From Acanthacorydalis orientalis (lineage: Eukaryota; Arthropoda; Insecta; Megaloptera; Corydalidae): a stretch of 64,000 nucleotides of DNA. Below the pieces are notes generated by a model. That model was given only the letters and a program-made list of their open reading frames with translations. It ran no database searches and was not told the DNA's origin. Below, in pieces: positions 19,562-30,942 of this stretch. Where the stretch lies: assembly GCA_034766995.1 (NCBI GenBank), contig CM068317.1:11305001-11369000 (forward strand). Reading direction: 5' to 3'. How positions within the stretch are numbered: the stretch's first letter is position 1; the number at the start of each line of letters is the position of its first letter. The translations under genes and the position numbers were made by a program.

Positions 19562-20765
19562 GATTGATGCAAAATTATTACGGTCTTTATCATTTTAAGT
19601 TTGGCGCCGATTTTTCTAGTTACTGTCTTTTGTTATATTCATATGATAAATTATTGAAATTTGGACAACTGATTTCAGCTTATGTCTATTGTTTTCATTC
19701 TTTAGTATTGTAGGATACATATAACCTCTTAAATTAGTCATAGAAAAAAAGTGAATTTGCGCGATTTTGTTGTATGAGTTTAAATTGGGACGTAAAGCAA
19801 CAGAAATTACTCGAAATATCAAATTTACTTTTGGTGAAGAGTCAATTAGTGAAAGTACAGTTCAACCTGACTCCAAAAATTTTGTAATGGAAACGAAAGG
19901 CTTGATGATGAGGAGGGTCGTAAACGACCGTCAGGTATAGAGAACAATGATTTAAGAATCATGATTGAAGCGGAGCCACATAAAATAACTTTATAGATGG
20001 TAGAAGAACTCAATGTTGATCATTCGACAGTTGTTCGACATTTGAGCCTAATTAGAAAAACAAATAAGCTGGATAAATGGGTGCCGTATGAACTAAACGG
20101 ACATCAAGCAATTACCAACAAACTCTGCTCTGTGTTTCTTTTGCGTAACAAAAATGAACCTTTTCTTGATCGCATTGTCACATGTGATCAAAAGTGGATT
20201 TTGTAAAACAATCAGAAACGTTCATCAAAGTGACTAGGCCGAGGAAAAGCACTAAAACAGTTTCCTGAAACGAAACTTCACGAAAAAAAGATTATGGTCA
20301 CTGTTTGGTGGTCGGCAAGTGGCATCATTCACTACAATTTCTTAAATCCTGGTGAAATAATAACAGCAGAAAAATATTATCAGAAAATTGAAAAAATGCA
20401 TGGGAAGTTGCATCGTTCACGCTCATCATTGGTCAATCGAAGAGGACCAATTCTTCTACACAATAACGCCCGATCACACATCTCACAAATGACTAAAAAA
20501 ATTAAATAAACTGGGTGACGAAACCTTATCTCACCCACTTTATTCTTCGGACCTGTCTCCGACAAATTACCATTTTTTTTAAACATTTCAGTTATTTCTT
20601 ACGAGAAAAGATTTTCAAAGATTAATCATCAGGTCAAAGGGCTTTCGATAAATTCTTTAATTCCAGAGCTCCAGAATTATATCTTGTAGGAACAAACAAA
20701 CTTGTTTCCCATTGACAAAAATGTGTGCAGACTAATGGTCTTTATTTTGATTAATATAATTTTTA
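19559..20765 (+). mobile_element. mariner, cecropia-type, decayed full-length copy
   Basis: The left end TTAGATTGATGCAAAATTAT resembles the classic cecropia-type (Hsmar1/Made1) terminus, which starts TTAGGTTGGTGCAAAAGT. The right end near 20740-20765 is more diverged. The length of about 1.2 kb is near that of a complete element. A transposase relic spans almost all of it. Confidence 0.85.
19740..20754 (+). pseudogene. mariner transposase, cecropia-type, decayed
   Basis: The whole protein can be followed in order across frames. An N-terminal KLGRKATEITRNI-like HTH region is followed by RPSGIENNDLR, the second HTH (MVEELNVDHSTVVRHLSLIR, DKWVPYEL) and FLDRIVTCDQKWIL at about 20165-20203, with the first Asp but a stop right after it. 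Next come MVTVWWSASGIIHYNFLNPG and AEKYYQKIEKMHGKL, then GPILLHNNARSHIS, where the usual second catalytic Asp (HDNARPH) is Asn. It ends with an LVGTNKLV-like and CVQTNGLYFD-like C-terminus, TAA at 20752-20754. The start codon is ATA instead of ATG, with several stops and shifts. Clearly dead. Confidence 0.88.
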
Positions 20766-20825
20766 ATTGATATATGCGTATTTATAGTCGATGCATAAAA
20801 ACCGCAAATATTTTTCCACCAACCG

Positions 20826-20899
<74 letters not shown>

Positions 20900-21515
20900 A
20901 ATACAAAAATTATCAAAACAATTAATATAACAATACATGTGATATCAACACACATTTATAGTGAAACTCTATTTTTAATTATTCCGCCCACTGAAATCAA
21001 CTTGAATTTCAAGTACTAATGAAGCGAGCGGTGAAAACTCGATAACATATTTAGTTCATTACATTCAACGCATTGAGTTTTATCTGTTAAAGTTTACGAA
21101 AACCAATTAGTTTTTTTTTTAACTAATTCCCTAGGTATATACAACAGATGATAACGGTTTTTTAAAACAATATTAACATAGAACATATGTTGAAATGTAT
21201 ACTCGACACGAATCGATTGACAATTAAAATTAACTGAGATTTGTCTAGTGCGTATGTATTAAATTTATGTTTTACTGTATCTGGCAATGTCAGTTTTACG
21301 CATGTAATATCATTCGAATGCAGTTTGTACTCGAAAAGTAAAAAATATGTTAATGGTTCAAGTACGGGACAAGTTTATTAATAGAACTGCATACTTAAAG
21401 AGAAAATAAAGAAATGTATGCTAAATGAAAAGTTAGTTTCTATAGGTAATTTTTTTAAAAATCATTTAACTTATTTCAAAGGCCGCATAAAATACAAATT
21501 ATCATTCTATTCAAC

Positions 21516-21518
<3 letters not shown>
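20766..21518. other. AT-rich spacer with a (TA)n tract, no gene seen
   Basis: Contains the microsatellite at 20829-20894. Nothing else recognised. Confidence 0.5.
20829..20894. repeat. (TA)n tract, about 66 bp
   Basis: Uninterrupted TA. Confidence 0.97.

Positions 21519-21584
<66 letters not shown>
21519..21584. repeat. (TA)n tract abutting the pogo/Tigger element
   Basis: Uninterrupted TA. Its last TA is the left target dinucleotide of the element at 21585. Confidence 0.96.
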
Positions 21585-21587
<3 letters not shown>

Positions 21588-22730
21588 TCAAGTCTCTATG
21601 CGGTAAATATATTCCACAAAAAAGCCGCATATAAAAAAATCGCACAAAAAGACATAACATGCTGAAAAATTAGAGATACGCTCCATAATTTTCTAAAACA
21701 GCATAAAACCAAAGCAATGAGTTAAATAAAATAGACCCAAAATCGCATAAAAAAACTTTATGAAAATTCAGAAAAAAAGTTTAAAAATTTCTTCGAAAGC
21801 TGAAAGAAATTGATATAAAACATAAAATAAGTATGTTTTAAAACTTTATTCATTTAATTTTATTCAAAAGAAATAATTTTTTTTACATTTTTTCATCAGA
21901 ATTATCGTCACTATCTGACGATGTTCGGCACCATTTGCGAACTGGTGCGAAATCACTTTCATCACTAGAAGCGACAGTCAGTGCATCAGATCTGGATGGC
22001 AAAGACAATGGTTCTTTACAAACAGAATTAGGGTCAACTTCACCCTCGTTCTGTGTTGATTTGTTCTTCTAACAATCTAATCAGTGATTAAACTTTGCGG
22101 TGATGATATTACTACTTTTTTATGCAGTCCACGATATCCGGACATAAAATTCTTCAGCTCACGTTGGAATTTTAAGGCTCGTTCAGAATTTGTGTCATGA
22201 GCAAGAAAATAATTTTTCAATTTACTGCATAGTTAAAGACCTTCTCGAATTATATTTTCAGTGAGGGGGATAGGTTTTTCTTCTGCTTCACTATCGTTTT
22301 CTGGATCTTCAGCGATATATAAAGTTATACCAATAATATCATCGTTACTCAAGGCACTATCCACAAGAAATTCATCGACATCATTCTGGTTAATGATATC
22401 AAAACCTTCTCCAGCAATTTCATTCGCCAAACTAATTATTTCAGCTGATAATGTCGTTGTTTGAATGATTGCACTGTTTGTAACACATCCAGGCCAAGCT
22501 GCTTTCCAGCAGGCATTTAAAGTTTGTGGTCTTATTTCAGCGATAACAAATATAAGATGATTTGAACAGTTCAAAATAGAAAATTTTAAATTAAAACATA
22601 TAATTAAAATTTTTTTAATCAACTTGTAACACATATATGTATATACAAGGAAACCTCGAATTTGTATTAAAAATGAACCACATAACTTCAAAACCGCATT
22701 AAAAAGATACGCATGAAACAGATTCGACTG
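21585..22730 (-). mobile_element. pogo/Tigger-type DNA transposon, degraded
   Basis: The left end CAGTCAAGTCTCTATGCGG and the right end, reverse-complemented CAGTCGAATCTGTTTCATGCG, are diverged inverted repeats next to TA on both sides. CAGTC-like ends and TA targets fit the pogo/Tigger branch. At 1.15 kb it lacks the DNA-binding and catalytic regions; the recognisable coding remnant is the C-terminal part at 22180-22560. Confidence 0.8.
22180..22560 (-). pseudogene. Tigger/Jerky-like transposase, C-terminal fragment
   Basis: On the minus strand, IRPQTLNACWKAAWPGCV is followed by EIAGEGFDIINQNDVDEFLV, SALSNDDIIGI and an acidic tail. This matches the region after the DDE domain of pogo/Tigger transposases: TLNxCWKKLWP, then EGFxDMxExDVxELL, then LTxEDLxEL. 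Farther toward 21890-22130 other frames carry Ser/Asp-rich words but no clear domain. The open frame extends upstream into sequence not related to the family. Confidence 0.78.
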
Positions 22731-23369
22731 TATAGGGTTACCATATTTCCATCCAACCGAAAGAGGACATTTGTCACGTTAGACGGGAGGGGGAGGGTCG
22801 AAAACAGGACAAAAAATTACTCCAGCTGATACAAAAAATTTAACATTAAATTTTGAACATGTTTAAAATTTAAAAAAAAAAACATTATTAATACAATAAG
22901 AATATTTTTTTTATTTAGAATGAAATTTCTCACTCTCTGCATCTTCCAAAAGTTTTTCGTCTTTAATAAAATTTTGTAAAATTCTTTTCAATCAAATTGG
23001 ACCATTAAAACATTTTTAATAGAATCTTATTCATTTGTTGACTATTCATTAAACTAAAAATTATTTCCATATTTTATTATGACGGAATCGAAAAAATATA
23101 GTAGCAAAATTTTAAAAATTCATGTAATCTGACCTACTTTCCGTGATATTGGTTTTTTAAGAAAAAATCATTGACGGCACTAAATTCGTTCAAATTTTGG
23201 TGTTGATAGATAAGTAAAATATCACTACATTCAATACTAACATTTTTTCATTCAAAAGACTAGTTTTTCCGATTTTACTTTATATAAAAAAAGAGTACAA
23301 AATTAAATAATAATTGTATTGTTGTTGCTCCAAAAAAGTAATTGCACTCTTAAGAGCAGGGATGATAAA

Positions 23370-23370
<1 letters not shown>
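22731..23370. other. AT-rich spacer, no gene seen
   Basis: A short G-rich stretch (GACGGGAGGGGGAGGGTCG at about 22781-22800) stands out, without an assignable role. Confidence 0.45.

Positions 23371-23371
<1 letters not shown>

Positions 23372-23448
<77 letters not shown>
23372..23448. repeat. (TA)n tract, about 77 bp
   Basis: Uninterrupted TA. Confidence 0.97.
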
Positions 23449-23451
<3 letters not shown>

Positions 23452-24030
23452 ATAAAGGACTTGGATAAAGGACATATGTTAGCATCGAAATATAACCTCA
23501 GATACAAAGACATAAAATGTAATAATAGAATAGAACCATATTTAAACCTAAGAATTCAGTTTGATAAAATCAAAGTATACAGTCTATCAAGTACTATGGG
23601 CACTAAACATTTTAAAATAATATCAAGAGGTATTAAGTATACTTGGGATCCTACTTTAATATATACAAACTGTAACTCAGGTGAAATAGAAGACTTTCAT
23701 CATGTAATATTTGTCTACCCCTTATATGTCTTTTCAAACTGAGTTAATTTTAAAATACCTGAATGAAAAATGCAATAACAATTTCCATATTTACATCCTT
23801 TCTAACATTTGCAAACAGAAAACTACGGATATTTACTATATTATCATTTCAATTTTAAAAACTAGAAGTATAAGCATGAATGAATATTTTATTTTTTTTA
23901 CTTACGAGCATTTCTGTTCTATCTGCCTTGTTATTATTTATCAACCAGCTGATTAAAAACGTTTGGTTGCTCAAATAAGATGTATTGTGTACTGTAATGA
24001 ATGTATTAATGTTTAAAATGTATTATTAAA
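23449..24030 (+). pseudogene. Possible LINE ORF2 C-terminal remnant
   Basis: Downstream of the TA tract the frame reads IKDLDKGHMLASKYNLRYKD, then TMGTKHFKIISRGIKYTWDP and TNCNSGEIEDFHHVIFVYPL. The Cys-x5-Glu-Asp-x-His-His-x5-P-L-Y pattern resembles the Cys/His motif at the end of many non-LTR retrotransposon ORF2 proteins, where the last Cys precedes Pro-Leu-Tyr. Here that Cys has become Tyr. The frame stops at 23742, and sequence after it carries weak coding-like pieces in another frame (23711-23956). No RT motif is present. It could also be an unrelated pseudogene. Confidence 0.45.
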
Positions 24031-24142
24031 TCAAATTGTGGGTATTTAAATACATATTTAGTTTATATGACCATTATGTAAGTATTTATATGTAAGAATC
24101 TGACATAGGATAAGCAGAATTTGTATATTAAATCTGTTGTAT

Positions 24143-24144
<2 letters not shown>

Positions 24145-24229
<85 letters not shown>
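24145..24229. repeat. (TA)n tract, about 85 bp
   Basis: TA run with one TATG interruption. Confidence 0.96.
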
Positions 24230-24232
<3 letters not shown>

Positions 24233-24329
24233 ATTATGTATTATATAAGTACCCCCCTCTTGTAATGACTATATTATTCAAAATACAGTACTTTACTTAC
24301 TTGCATAAATACATATATATCTATGTGTG

Positions 24330-24330
<1 letters not shown>

Positions 24331-24375
<45 letters not shown>
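24331..24375. repeat. Compound (TA)n(GA)n microsatellite
   Basis: TA run followed directly by (GA)n. The same TA-then-GA order recurs at 50251 and 55134 and, inverted, at 59014. Confidence 0.95.
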
Positions 24376-26967
24376 TATTTTGGTATTGAATGTATATCAT
24401 ATTTATGAATCTCAAAAGCAAGGAGTGAGAAGGGAATAACACTGATTTAAATTGACATACTAGTGTCACCGCTTAATATATAAATGTATCAACGTGTACG
24501 ATTCATAACAATGGAATCAATTTAAGTTAAATATACTAGTAATAAAAAATTGTGAAATTAAATTCTTAATTTCTCAGACACGGAATTAAGATATGATTGT
24601 TTTAACGAATACAAATAAATTTCATTCATTTATGATCAGCTAGAACTATACAAAAAATAAAAACTTTAAAAATCACACTATAATTTTTCATGTTATCCAT
24701 AAATAAATGGTTAAAAACATTTATTAAATCACCAACTGAAAAGTTAATGTGTCCAATCAGTGCAGCATATTATCAATAGAGGATATAAAATACAGAAGGT
24801 GTTGCACTTAGTTACATTATCTATACTTTATATGCACACGAATTGATTAGCTGTTGATATGCCCTATAACTCCAAATAACAATACACTAATTGAGGCTTC
24901 AAGCCATCATTATCCTGTTATCAAATCATACGAGAATTCATTGAATTTTTAAAAAATTGCTATAAATTTGAAATCAATTTATAACTTAAAATGTGGTTTA
25001 TCATGCTGTTATTGGTTGTATGAATCAAAATAGTACGAAAATTGTTAGAATATGTTGTTAAACGTCACTTTAGATTTTTGCAATAATATTAAAATTATGA
25101 ATATTGGTTTTAAATTATACTCTCAATATTTTCTATTTCACGTTAGTTGATAACGTTAGAAGATATATAACTAAGAGATTTTTTTATTAATTTGGTTGAT
25201 ATTTTCATTCATAATATTAAAAGTTAAACAAATACATAAGACAAGTTCAAATACAATACAAAACAAGTTCAAGTTCAATAAAGACAAGTTCTGTAATAGA
25301 GGAAGTTATTTTGTTGATGTTTAGAAATATTTCTTAATGGGAATTTTCTGTTTCGAATTTTAGATATAATATATTTTAAATATTTTTGTAATTAATGTGT
25401 TAACTTTAAGTAATTAAGAAGTAAAAATTCTATTAATAAATACACAATTTGTAATACAAATTCACACACACAGACATATATATATATATTATCTGATAAT
25501 AGTTATTTAGTTGGCATATACTTAACTGTATACATAACAAATTAAAAAAAATGAAATATGGCATAATAATTAGAAATTTATATTTCTATACTTTTAAAAA
25601 TAGTGAAACTGACACTTCTGCATTCACATATATAAAATAAACAATGATTTTTTGTATTAAAACATATCTATTTTCAAACAATAGTCTTTAACTATATCAA
25701 TGTTCATATAGCTAGATATGGAACTTGCTTTCAACTGTTCATCATTTTTACACGTCTTGTATATTAAATGGTGTAAGAATGCAACTATCTATAAGTTTTC
25801 ACTCTTAAATAATGGTCAGTAATTATGATTATTATATATACTACATAAAATTATCGCTGTTGAAATGAGGTTTTTCAAATGTATATAGACTTTTTTACAC
25901 CATTTGTTTTTTCAATAACTAACATGATGATAAATGTTACTGTAAAGCATTGTTTATTTGCATGTTAAATTTTTACTTGTATTAGACAATAAAAATTGTA
26001 AAACTTATTTTTCTGAAATATTTGAAAACAATATAAGATAGAACTTAAGATCTGGCAATAACATATCAATACTTAAGATATCATAATAACATATTAAAAT
26101 ATAATTTTCAGACTGAATAATTCATTTTTAAAAATGAATTTCTGTTTCAGTCAACTAACCATAAAATGATTCTATCAAAAATGCACAATAAACTACTACA
26201 TCATTTTTTTAGTTATGTTATGAACATTTTAATGAGAATGCTATCATTTTCAGAACACAGTGTGTGTGTGTGTACATATATATATATAAACAAAATTGTC
26301 ACCATTGAAGTTTTTCCAATGTATTTAATTTTTTTTCTTACACCATTTATTTTCCAATAACTTGATAATGACATTTTATCACAACGAATGACTCATGTCC
26401 TTAATATATTTTTCCCAGGTAAAAAAAATTATATGTTTGAATGAAACAGTAACCACTAAACAGAATTTAAAATATATTATAATAACATTAAAGGAATTAA
26501 ATTGTGAGATTTTATATTTGTGATACCTATAATAGAGATCTTAGATCATTGTCCTTTAGGATTTGCTGAATGTCTACTTTCAAACACGTTTCAGCACAGG
26601 TCATCACCTTCAGCTGTGTTTTTAAGATTCATTCAAATCTTCAAAACCAAGCATTCAGCTGATGACATTTCTATTTAAAAATAAGCTATCATTAATTTAG
26701 AACAATAGCAATAATCAAAAATACATTTCACATTTGGTTATTCTTTCTAGTGAAAGGCTATTACTAAACAGTATTAACTATTTTTTCTTCACATAATTCT
26801 AATTGTTCAGAACATATAAATATTTAAAAAACTTTTCAAGTGTTTAAACCTATTTATAGTACACTTACAGGCCAGTAGGTTAAATTTTATTATAAAATTT
26901 AAATGTTTAGTGGTTTGTATCACATTTCATTTTTATACTTAAAATTTGGAAACAATGTGTGTGTGTG

Positions 26968-27005
<38 letters not shown>

Positions 27006-27630
27006 TATATATATATGTATGTATGTATGTGTTCATTGGACAAGTTACATTACTGTAAGTAAATAATTTAATATAAGAATAAAAAGGATCAAATAAAATA
27101 ACATCTACAAACATACAGTAAATACACCAAATGGTTGAAATTTATTTACATACTAAAAAATGTTATTTTTACTTAATAACTAATTATATTTTGACTGCAT
27201 TATAAAATCATAGTCTGTTATATCAATGATTTGACATAGCACCTAAAATAAACAATCCTAAAATGAGATGAAATGAAACAAGGTAAACAAATATATAAAA
27301 GACAACACATTATTTATTTGATTTGAAAATTATCCTTGAATTTACATTTTATGAGTAAACATTTAACACTTACTCACTGTAGTTTTACTGAAATGAAAAC
27401 TGTAGAATAATGGAAATTATATGTATATTTACATACATATACATATATATATGTATATAAATTATGTACTAAAAAAAGTAATTTAAATTTGGCTACCTGC
27501 AAAATATTTTAAAGTGAGTTGAACAATAATACACTTTATAAATAATACACATTTAGAAATATATATATATAAATATACAACTGTGGTTAAGTTTTAACAA
27601 GAACTTTTCATCACAAAAATTCTTGAAATA
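24376..27630. other. AT-rich intergenic sequence, no gene seen
   Basis: No domain-bearing frame. Short TA or TATG tracts occur at about 25476, 26273, 26961-27025, 27421-27460 and 27560. A patch at about 26560-26680 has inverted CTTCAGCTG / TTCAGCTGATG words but no clear element ends. Confidence 0.5.
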
Positions 27631-27636
27631 CGTTGT

Positions 27637-27642
27637 TTTATT
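27637..27642 (-). terminator. ERH polyadenylation signal AATAAA
   Basis: Reverse complement of TTTATT, 42 bases after the ERH stop codon; canonical hexamer. Confidence 0.75.
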
Positions 27643-27683
27643 AAAAAAGTTAGAAATATTAAGTAAAAATTTAAACTTTAAAT

Positions 27684-28112
27684 TTAATCTGGATGACCAG
27701 CAGCTTGACGTAGAAGAACATAAATTTTCTCTTTGATCCAGTCTTTATTATAAGGGGCATAACTATTTGTAGACTTCTGGTACACCAAACAACTCAAGTC
27801 GCATAACTAAAAATAAAAAACATATACGTTGCAAAAACATTAAATTTAAAGAAATATATACATTCTAACAAGATTAATTGTATGAAACACCTATACTAGA
27901 GATAATTTAAATTGATTTCCTCATACCTGATCAACAAAATCAAATAACTGTGAAATATCATACGTTATTGTTGGTGTGTCGGGGTTTCGTCTCTTAAGAT
28001 GCTCCTCATATATTTTACAAACACCTTCCATGCACTCATTCACAGATTCATAATCAGAATATGTCCTTGTTTCGGGATTAACACCCGGTTGCACTAATAA
28101 AATAGTATGAGA
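27684..28112 (-). CDS. e(r): Enhancer of rudimentary homolog (ERH)
   Basis: Two coding exons are clear. Exon 28112-27927 encodes [20 protein letters not shown], then [20 protein letters not shown] and [13 protein letters not shown]. Exon 27806-27684 encodes [40 protein letters not shown] and stop TAA. Splice sites are ag|TCTCAT, CAG|gtatga and tag|TTATGC. With the initiator Met the protein is 103 residues, the normal length for this very conserved small dimeric nuclear protein, known to act with RNA-processing and gene-silencing complexes. As in other animals, exon 1 should encode only Met. I could not fix it: ATGGTAAT near 28213-28216 and ATGGTACT near 28342-28345 (minus strand) are both possible. 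The gene follows RpS3a on the same strand. Confidence 0.94.
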
Positions 28113-28940
28113 CTACAAAAACATAATTATATGTAAGAAAACAATTAACCTTATATGTACTTTATTAAAGTATTTATATAAACTGAATTAGGAAATGAAT
28201 TGTTTTAATTATTACCATTCCTATTAACTAAAAACACTTATACAGAAACACTTTGTAGTTAAACTACTAAAATTAAGATCAAAATAAACACTCTATGCAC
28301 TGACTTTTCTAGAAAAACGCTCAGAATGTACTCATAGTACCATCCTAAATACAAATAATTTACTACAATCCTTATTGCCATGCTTGAAAAGTTCGAAAAA
28401 ATATTTAATTATTTTATGTTGGTTTAAATCAGTATTTATCTATGGTATAATACCAATAAATGTCGTGATCTGTAGATAGACTAGAATTTTAATAATTTTA
28501 ATTGAGAATTACAAATTAACTACAGTGTATAATTAAATTATACAAATACTAATTTAATACTGATGTCTGATAAACTCAGAGATACCTAATATTTTTTTAT
28601 CCTTTAATAAATAATATGAAGACTATATATGTGTATTATTAGTCTACAACAAAAAATTAATGTACTTATATTGAAACAATATTTAAATCAATTAATAAAT
28701 AAAATGCAACTAGTTTACACAATTTTTTAATTCATGATGTTCATGTGTGTTTATATATATAATGTATATAAACAAAAACATTATATCATAACTACATATA
28801 CTTTAATTTTGCCTTTGAAACTACACCTGATGTATTTCATATTTGTTTCATAATGTTTATAAAATTATATGTACAATCGTAATACTTGAAAACTATTTAC
28901 AAGTAAGAAAGGTAAAGAAAATAACAAATTATTTTATATT
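28113..28940 (-). other. ERH first intron, 5' exon and promoter region (start unresolved)
   Basis: The ERH initiation codon, 5' untranslated region and promoter must lie between the first resolved exon and the RpS3a 3' end. The interval is AT-rich. The candidate ATG codons followed by a GT donor are weak matches and cannot be separated by eye. Confidence 0.6.
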
Positions 28941-28943
28941 TTT

Positions 28944-28949
28944 TTTATT
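28944..28949 (-). terminator. RpS3a polyadenylation signal AATAAA
   Basis: Reverse complement of TTTATT, about 50 bases after the RpS3a stop. Confidence 0.75.
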
Positions 28950-28997
28950 TGAACCATACCACTAAAGTGGCATAGTTCTTTCCATGTAACAAAATAT

Positions 28998-30914
28998 TTA
29001 TACACTTTCTTGCACTGGTGGCTCATAACCTTCCGGCCTATCCAAAGGATCTCCTGGAGCTGCTGCTCCTGGTTCACTTGCTCCAGACCGTCCTCCATCA
29101 CCATGCAACTCAAGAAGCTTTGTGATGTCAAACCTAGGCTTCTTCAATACCTTAACCTTAAACAGAAAAAAAATGAATATAATACACATGTAAATTTCAG
29201 AAATTTCTACATGCAAGTTGTGAATATAATCAGAAATTAAATATTGCGTTGGATAGGGAACACTAAATTTTCTTCAGCATTTCATCAAAGCGAGCTGAGT
29301 GAATCATCATTTTCAAGAAAATCGGTTCAAAAATACCGGAACTTATAAATATACAAACCTTCCGAATGTAAACATCATGAAGTGGGTAGATTCCTTGACA
29401 TGCTTTTTCTATATCTTTTGCAATTGAATCTGGTAATAATTTGTTTACTACTTCTTTAAGATCTGACTGAGTGACATCGCGACTAATCATATCAATCATC
29501 TTTTTACGAATTGCACGAATCTACAATAAAATATTCATAAAATTATAAACATACATTTGCATATATTAGATAAATCATTATACATTGGAGAAATTCTAGA
29601 GGTCAATGTTTATGAAATGGTTAAATTTATATCATCGATGACTAACAATTTAAAAACTTATTTTAAATAACATTTACTTTTCTAACATTACAAAACATTA
29701 AACGCAAGTACCTGCGTATGTTGGGCATAACAAGTTTTTCGCTGCGACATTTGATCTTTGCTAGTGAAACCAATACAGAAAACACGTAGTAAATATCCAT
29801 CTGTTGTTTTAACATCTGCAGAAGCTTCAATCAAAGTCTGCCATTTACGAACCATCGATCGTAATTTATCAGTTGTTAATTCCATTCCATGGAAATTCGT
29901 TAAAACACTGCGCGCTTGAACATCTTCAGCGATTAAACGGAATTTACGGAATGATCTAAAAACAAGAAAATGCTAAGAACCTTGTTTACAAACCAAAATC
30001 AAATAGTTATTTTTAATTTATTTATCAGAAAAAAATTAAATGCGTTGGATATAGGGAACACAGTCTCATCAATGTATATTCAATGCGAGCTGAGTGAATC
30101 ATCATTTAAATGAAACATTAACAAGCTATATACCATTTTAAAACATACCTTTCTGCATCATTATCACTTTGTAAATCAGTTAAAGACACTTCAAATACTC
30201 TGAACTTTAAACCTTCAGATGCAATTTTGGTTCCTTGTGTGCGATTGACCAAAGTTTTGCCAATCAAACGATTGGTGAACATGGATGGTGCTTTAACATC
30301 GTACCAATCTTTCCTTGTGAAAGGATCCACACTAAAAGAAAAATGAATCTAAATTAAAAAATCAATATTACAAAATTGTGACAGGTATTCAAAGCTACAT
30401 CTACTATTATTAACAAAAATGAAATCTAGAAACTTAAAATATTGTTTTGCACATTTACGTAATTATTTTCCTACATTTCAAAGAAAACTTTCGAAAAATA
30501 ATTATTTAACATTACTTTATTCAATATTGTAACTATTAATCTTTCTGAACCATATTTACTTTACTGGGGTTATAGCGAATAAAAGGTTATTTCATAAAAT
30601 AATATTTACACATAATTTTTAAATATTAAATGATTTCAAAAATTGAAACAATTATAAATCCAATAAAATTCATGAACACACGTAACATTTTCATTTAACT
30701 TTCCTATTTATTATACGATTACTTAGAACTCGCGTGGCACGTTAGTATATCTATCAATATCAAATTCATCACATATTGTTATAAAATTATCCGTAATTAC
30801 ATCGATGAATAAAAAACATGAAAACTACACAAGCTAAGAATTGAAAACTTACATCTTCTTTTTAACACCTTTTTTGCCTCCTTTCGACAGCCCCTTATTT
30901 TTCCCAACAGCCAT
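28998..30914 (-). CDS. RpS3A: 40S ribosomal protein S3a
   Basis: Five coding exons on the minus strand: 30914-30853, 30331-30149, 29955-29712, 29520-29359 and 29156-28998, all with GT-AG introns. They join in frame to 810 bases, 269 residues plus stop. Recognised segments are [139 protein letters not shown] and the terminal [13 protein letters not shown]. The protein is part of the small ribosomal subunit at the mRNA exit side (family knowledge). The basic N-terminus is shared by eukaryotic members. Introns are 193-521 bases, and two contain related snoRNA candidates. The gene is head to head with the reductase-like gene. Confidence 0.97.
29226..29318 (-). ncRNA. C/D-box snoRNA candidate in an RpS3a intron, copy A
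   Basis: The minus strand has a C box in AAATGATGATTCAC (core TGATGA at 29309-29304) and a D box CTGA at 29233-29230, about 80 bases apart, inside the intron between exons 4 and 5. Between them lie TTCACTCAGCTCGC, a TTTGA that may be D', a C'-like segment and GTGTTCCCTATCCAACGC. These conserved words are shared with copy B, while the flanking intron is not. CTCAGCTC and GTTCCCTAT are complementary to adjacent parts of the conserved 28S rRNA stretch with AGGGAACGUGAGCUGGG (recalled). A terminal stem is weak here. Confidence 0.72.
30018..30112 (-). ncRNA. C/D-box snoRNA candidate in an RpS3a intron, copy B
   Basis: Paralogue of copy A, in the intron between exons 2 and 3. On the minus strand, ATTTAAATGATGATTCACTC contains the C box (30104-30099) and CTGATAAAT holds the D box (30028-30025). 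ATTTA and TAAAT can pair as the terminal stem. The interior has TCAGCTCGC, ATTGA as possible D', TTGATGA as C', and GTGTTCCCTATATCCAACGC. Length and box spacing are normal for a 2'-O-methylation guide released from a spliced ribosomal-protein intron. Confidence 0.78.
30718..30780 (-). ncRNA. Possible third intronic snoRNA in RpS3a intron 1
   Basis: A patch with higher GC (minus strand TGTGATGAATTTGATATTG, later CGTGCCACGCGAGTTC) stands out from the AT-rich intron and has a C-box-like GTGATGA. A clear CTGA D box and terminal stem are missing, so this is only a suggestion. Confidence 0.25.
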
Positions 30915-30929
30915 GTTTCTAATTATTTA

Positions 30930-30942
30930 GTGAAAGAAGGCC
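30930..30942 (-). promoter_or_regulatory. RpS3a 5' TOP-like start site
   Basis: About 20-30 bases upstream of the RpS3a ATG the minus strand reads GCCTTCTTTCAC, a pyrimidine tract like the 5' terminal oligopyrimidine starts of ribosomal-protein mRNAs. CTATATAG lies about 10 bases farther upstream. Transcription probably starts within the pyrimidine run. Confidence 0.6.

Noticed and set aside
26560..26680. Inverted CAGCTG words as a possible transposon
   Set aside because: Arms are short and interrupted, no target duplication or second copy was found.
29010..29240. Plus-strand frame [12 protein letters not shown]...
   Set aside because: Antisense of the last RpS3a exon and adjoining intron.
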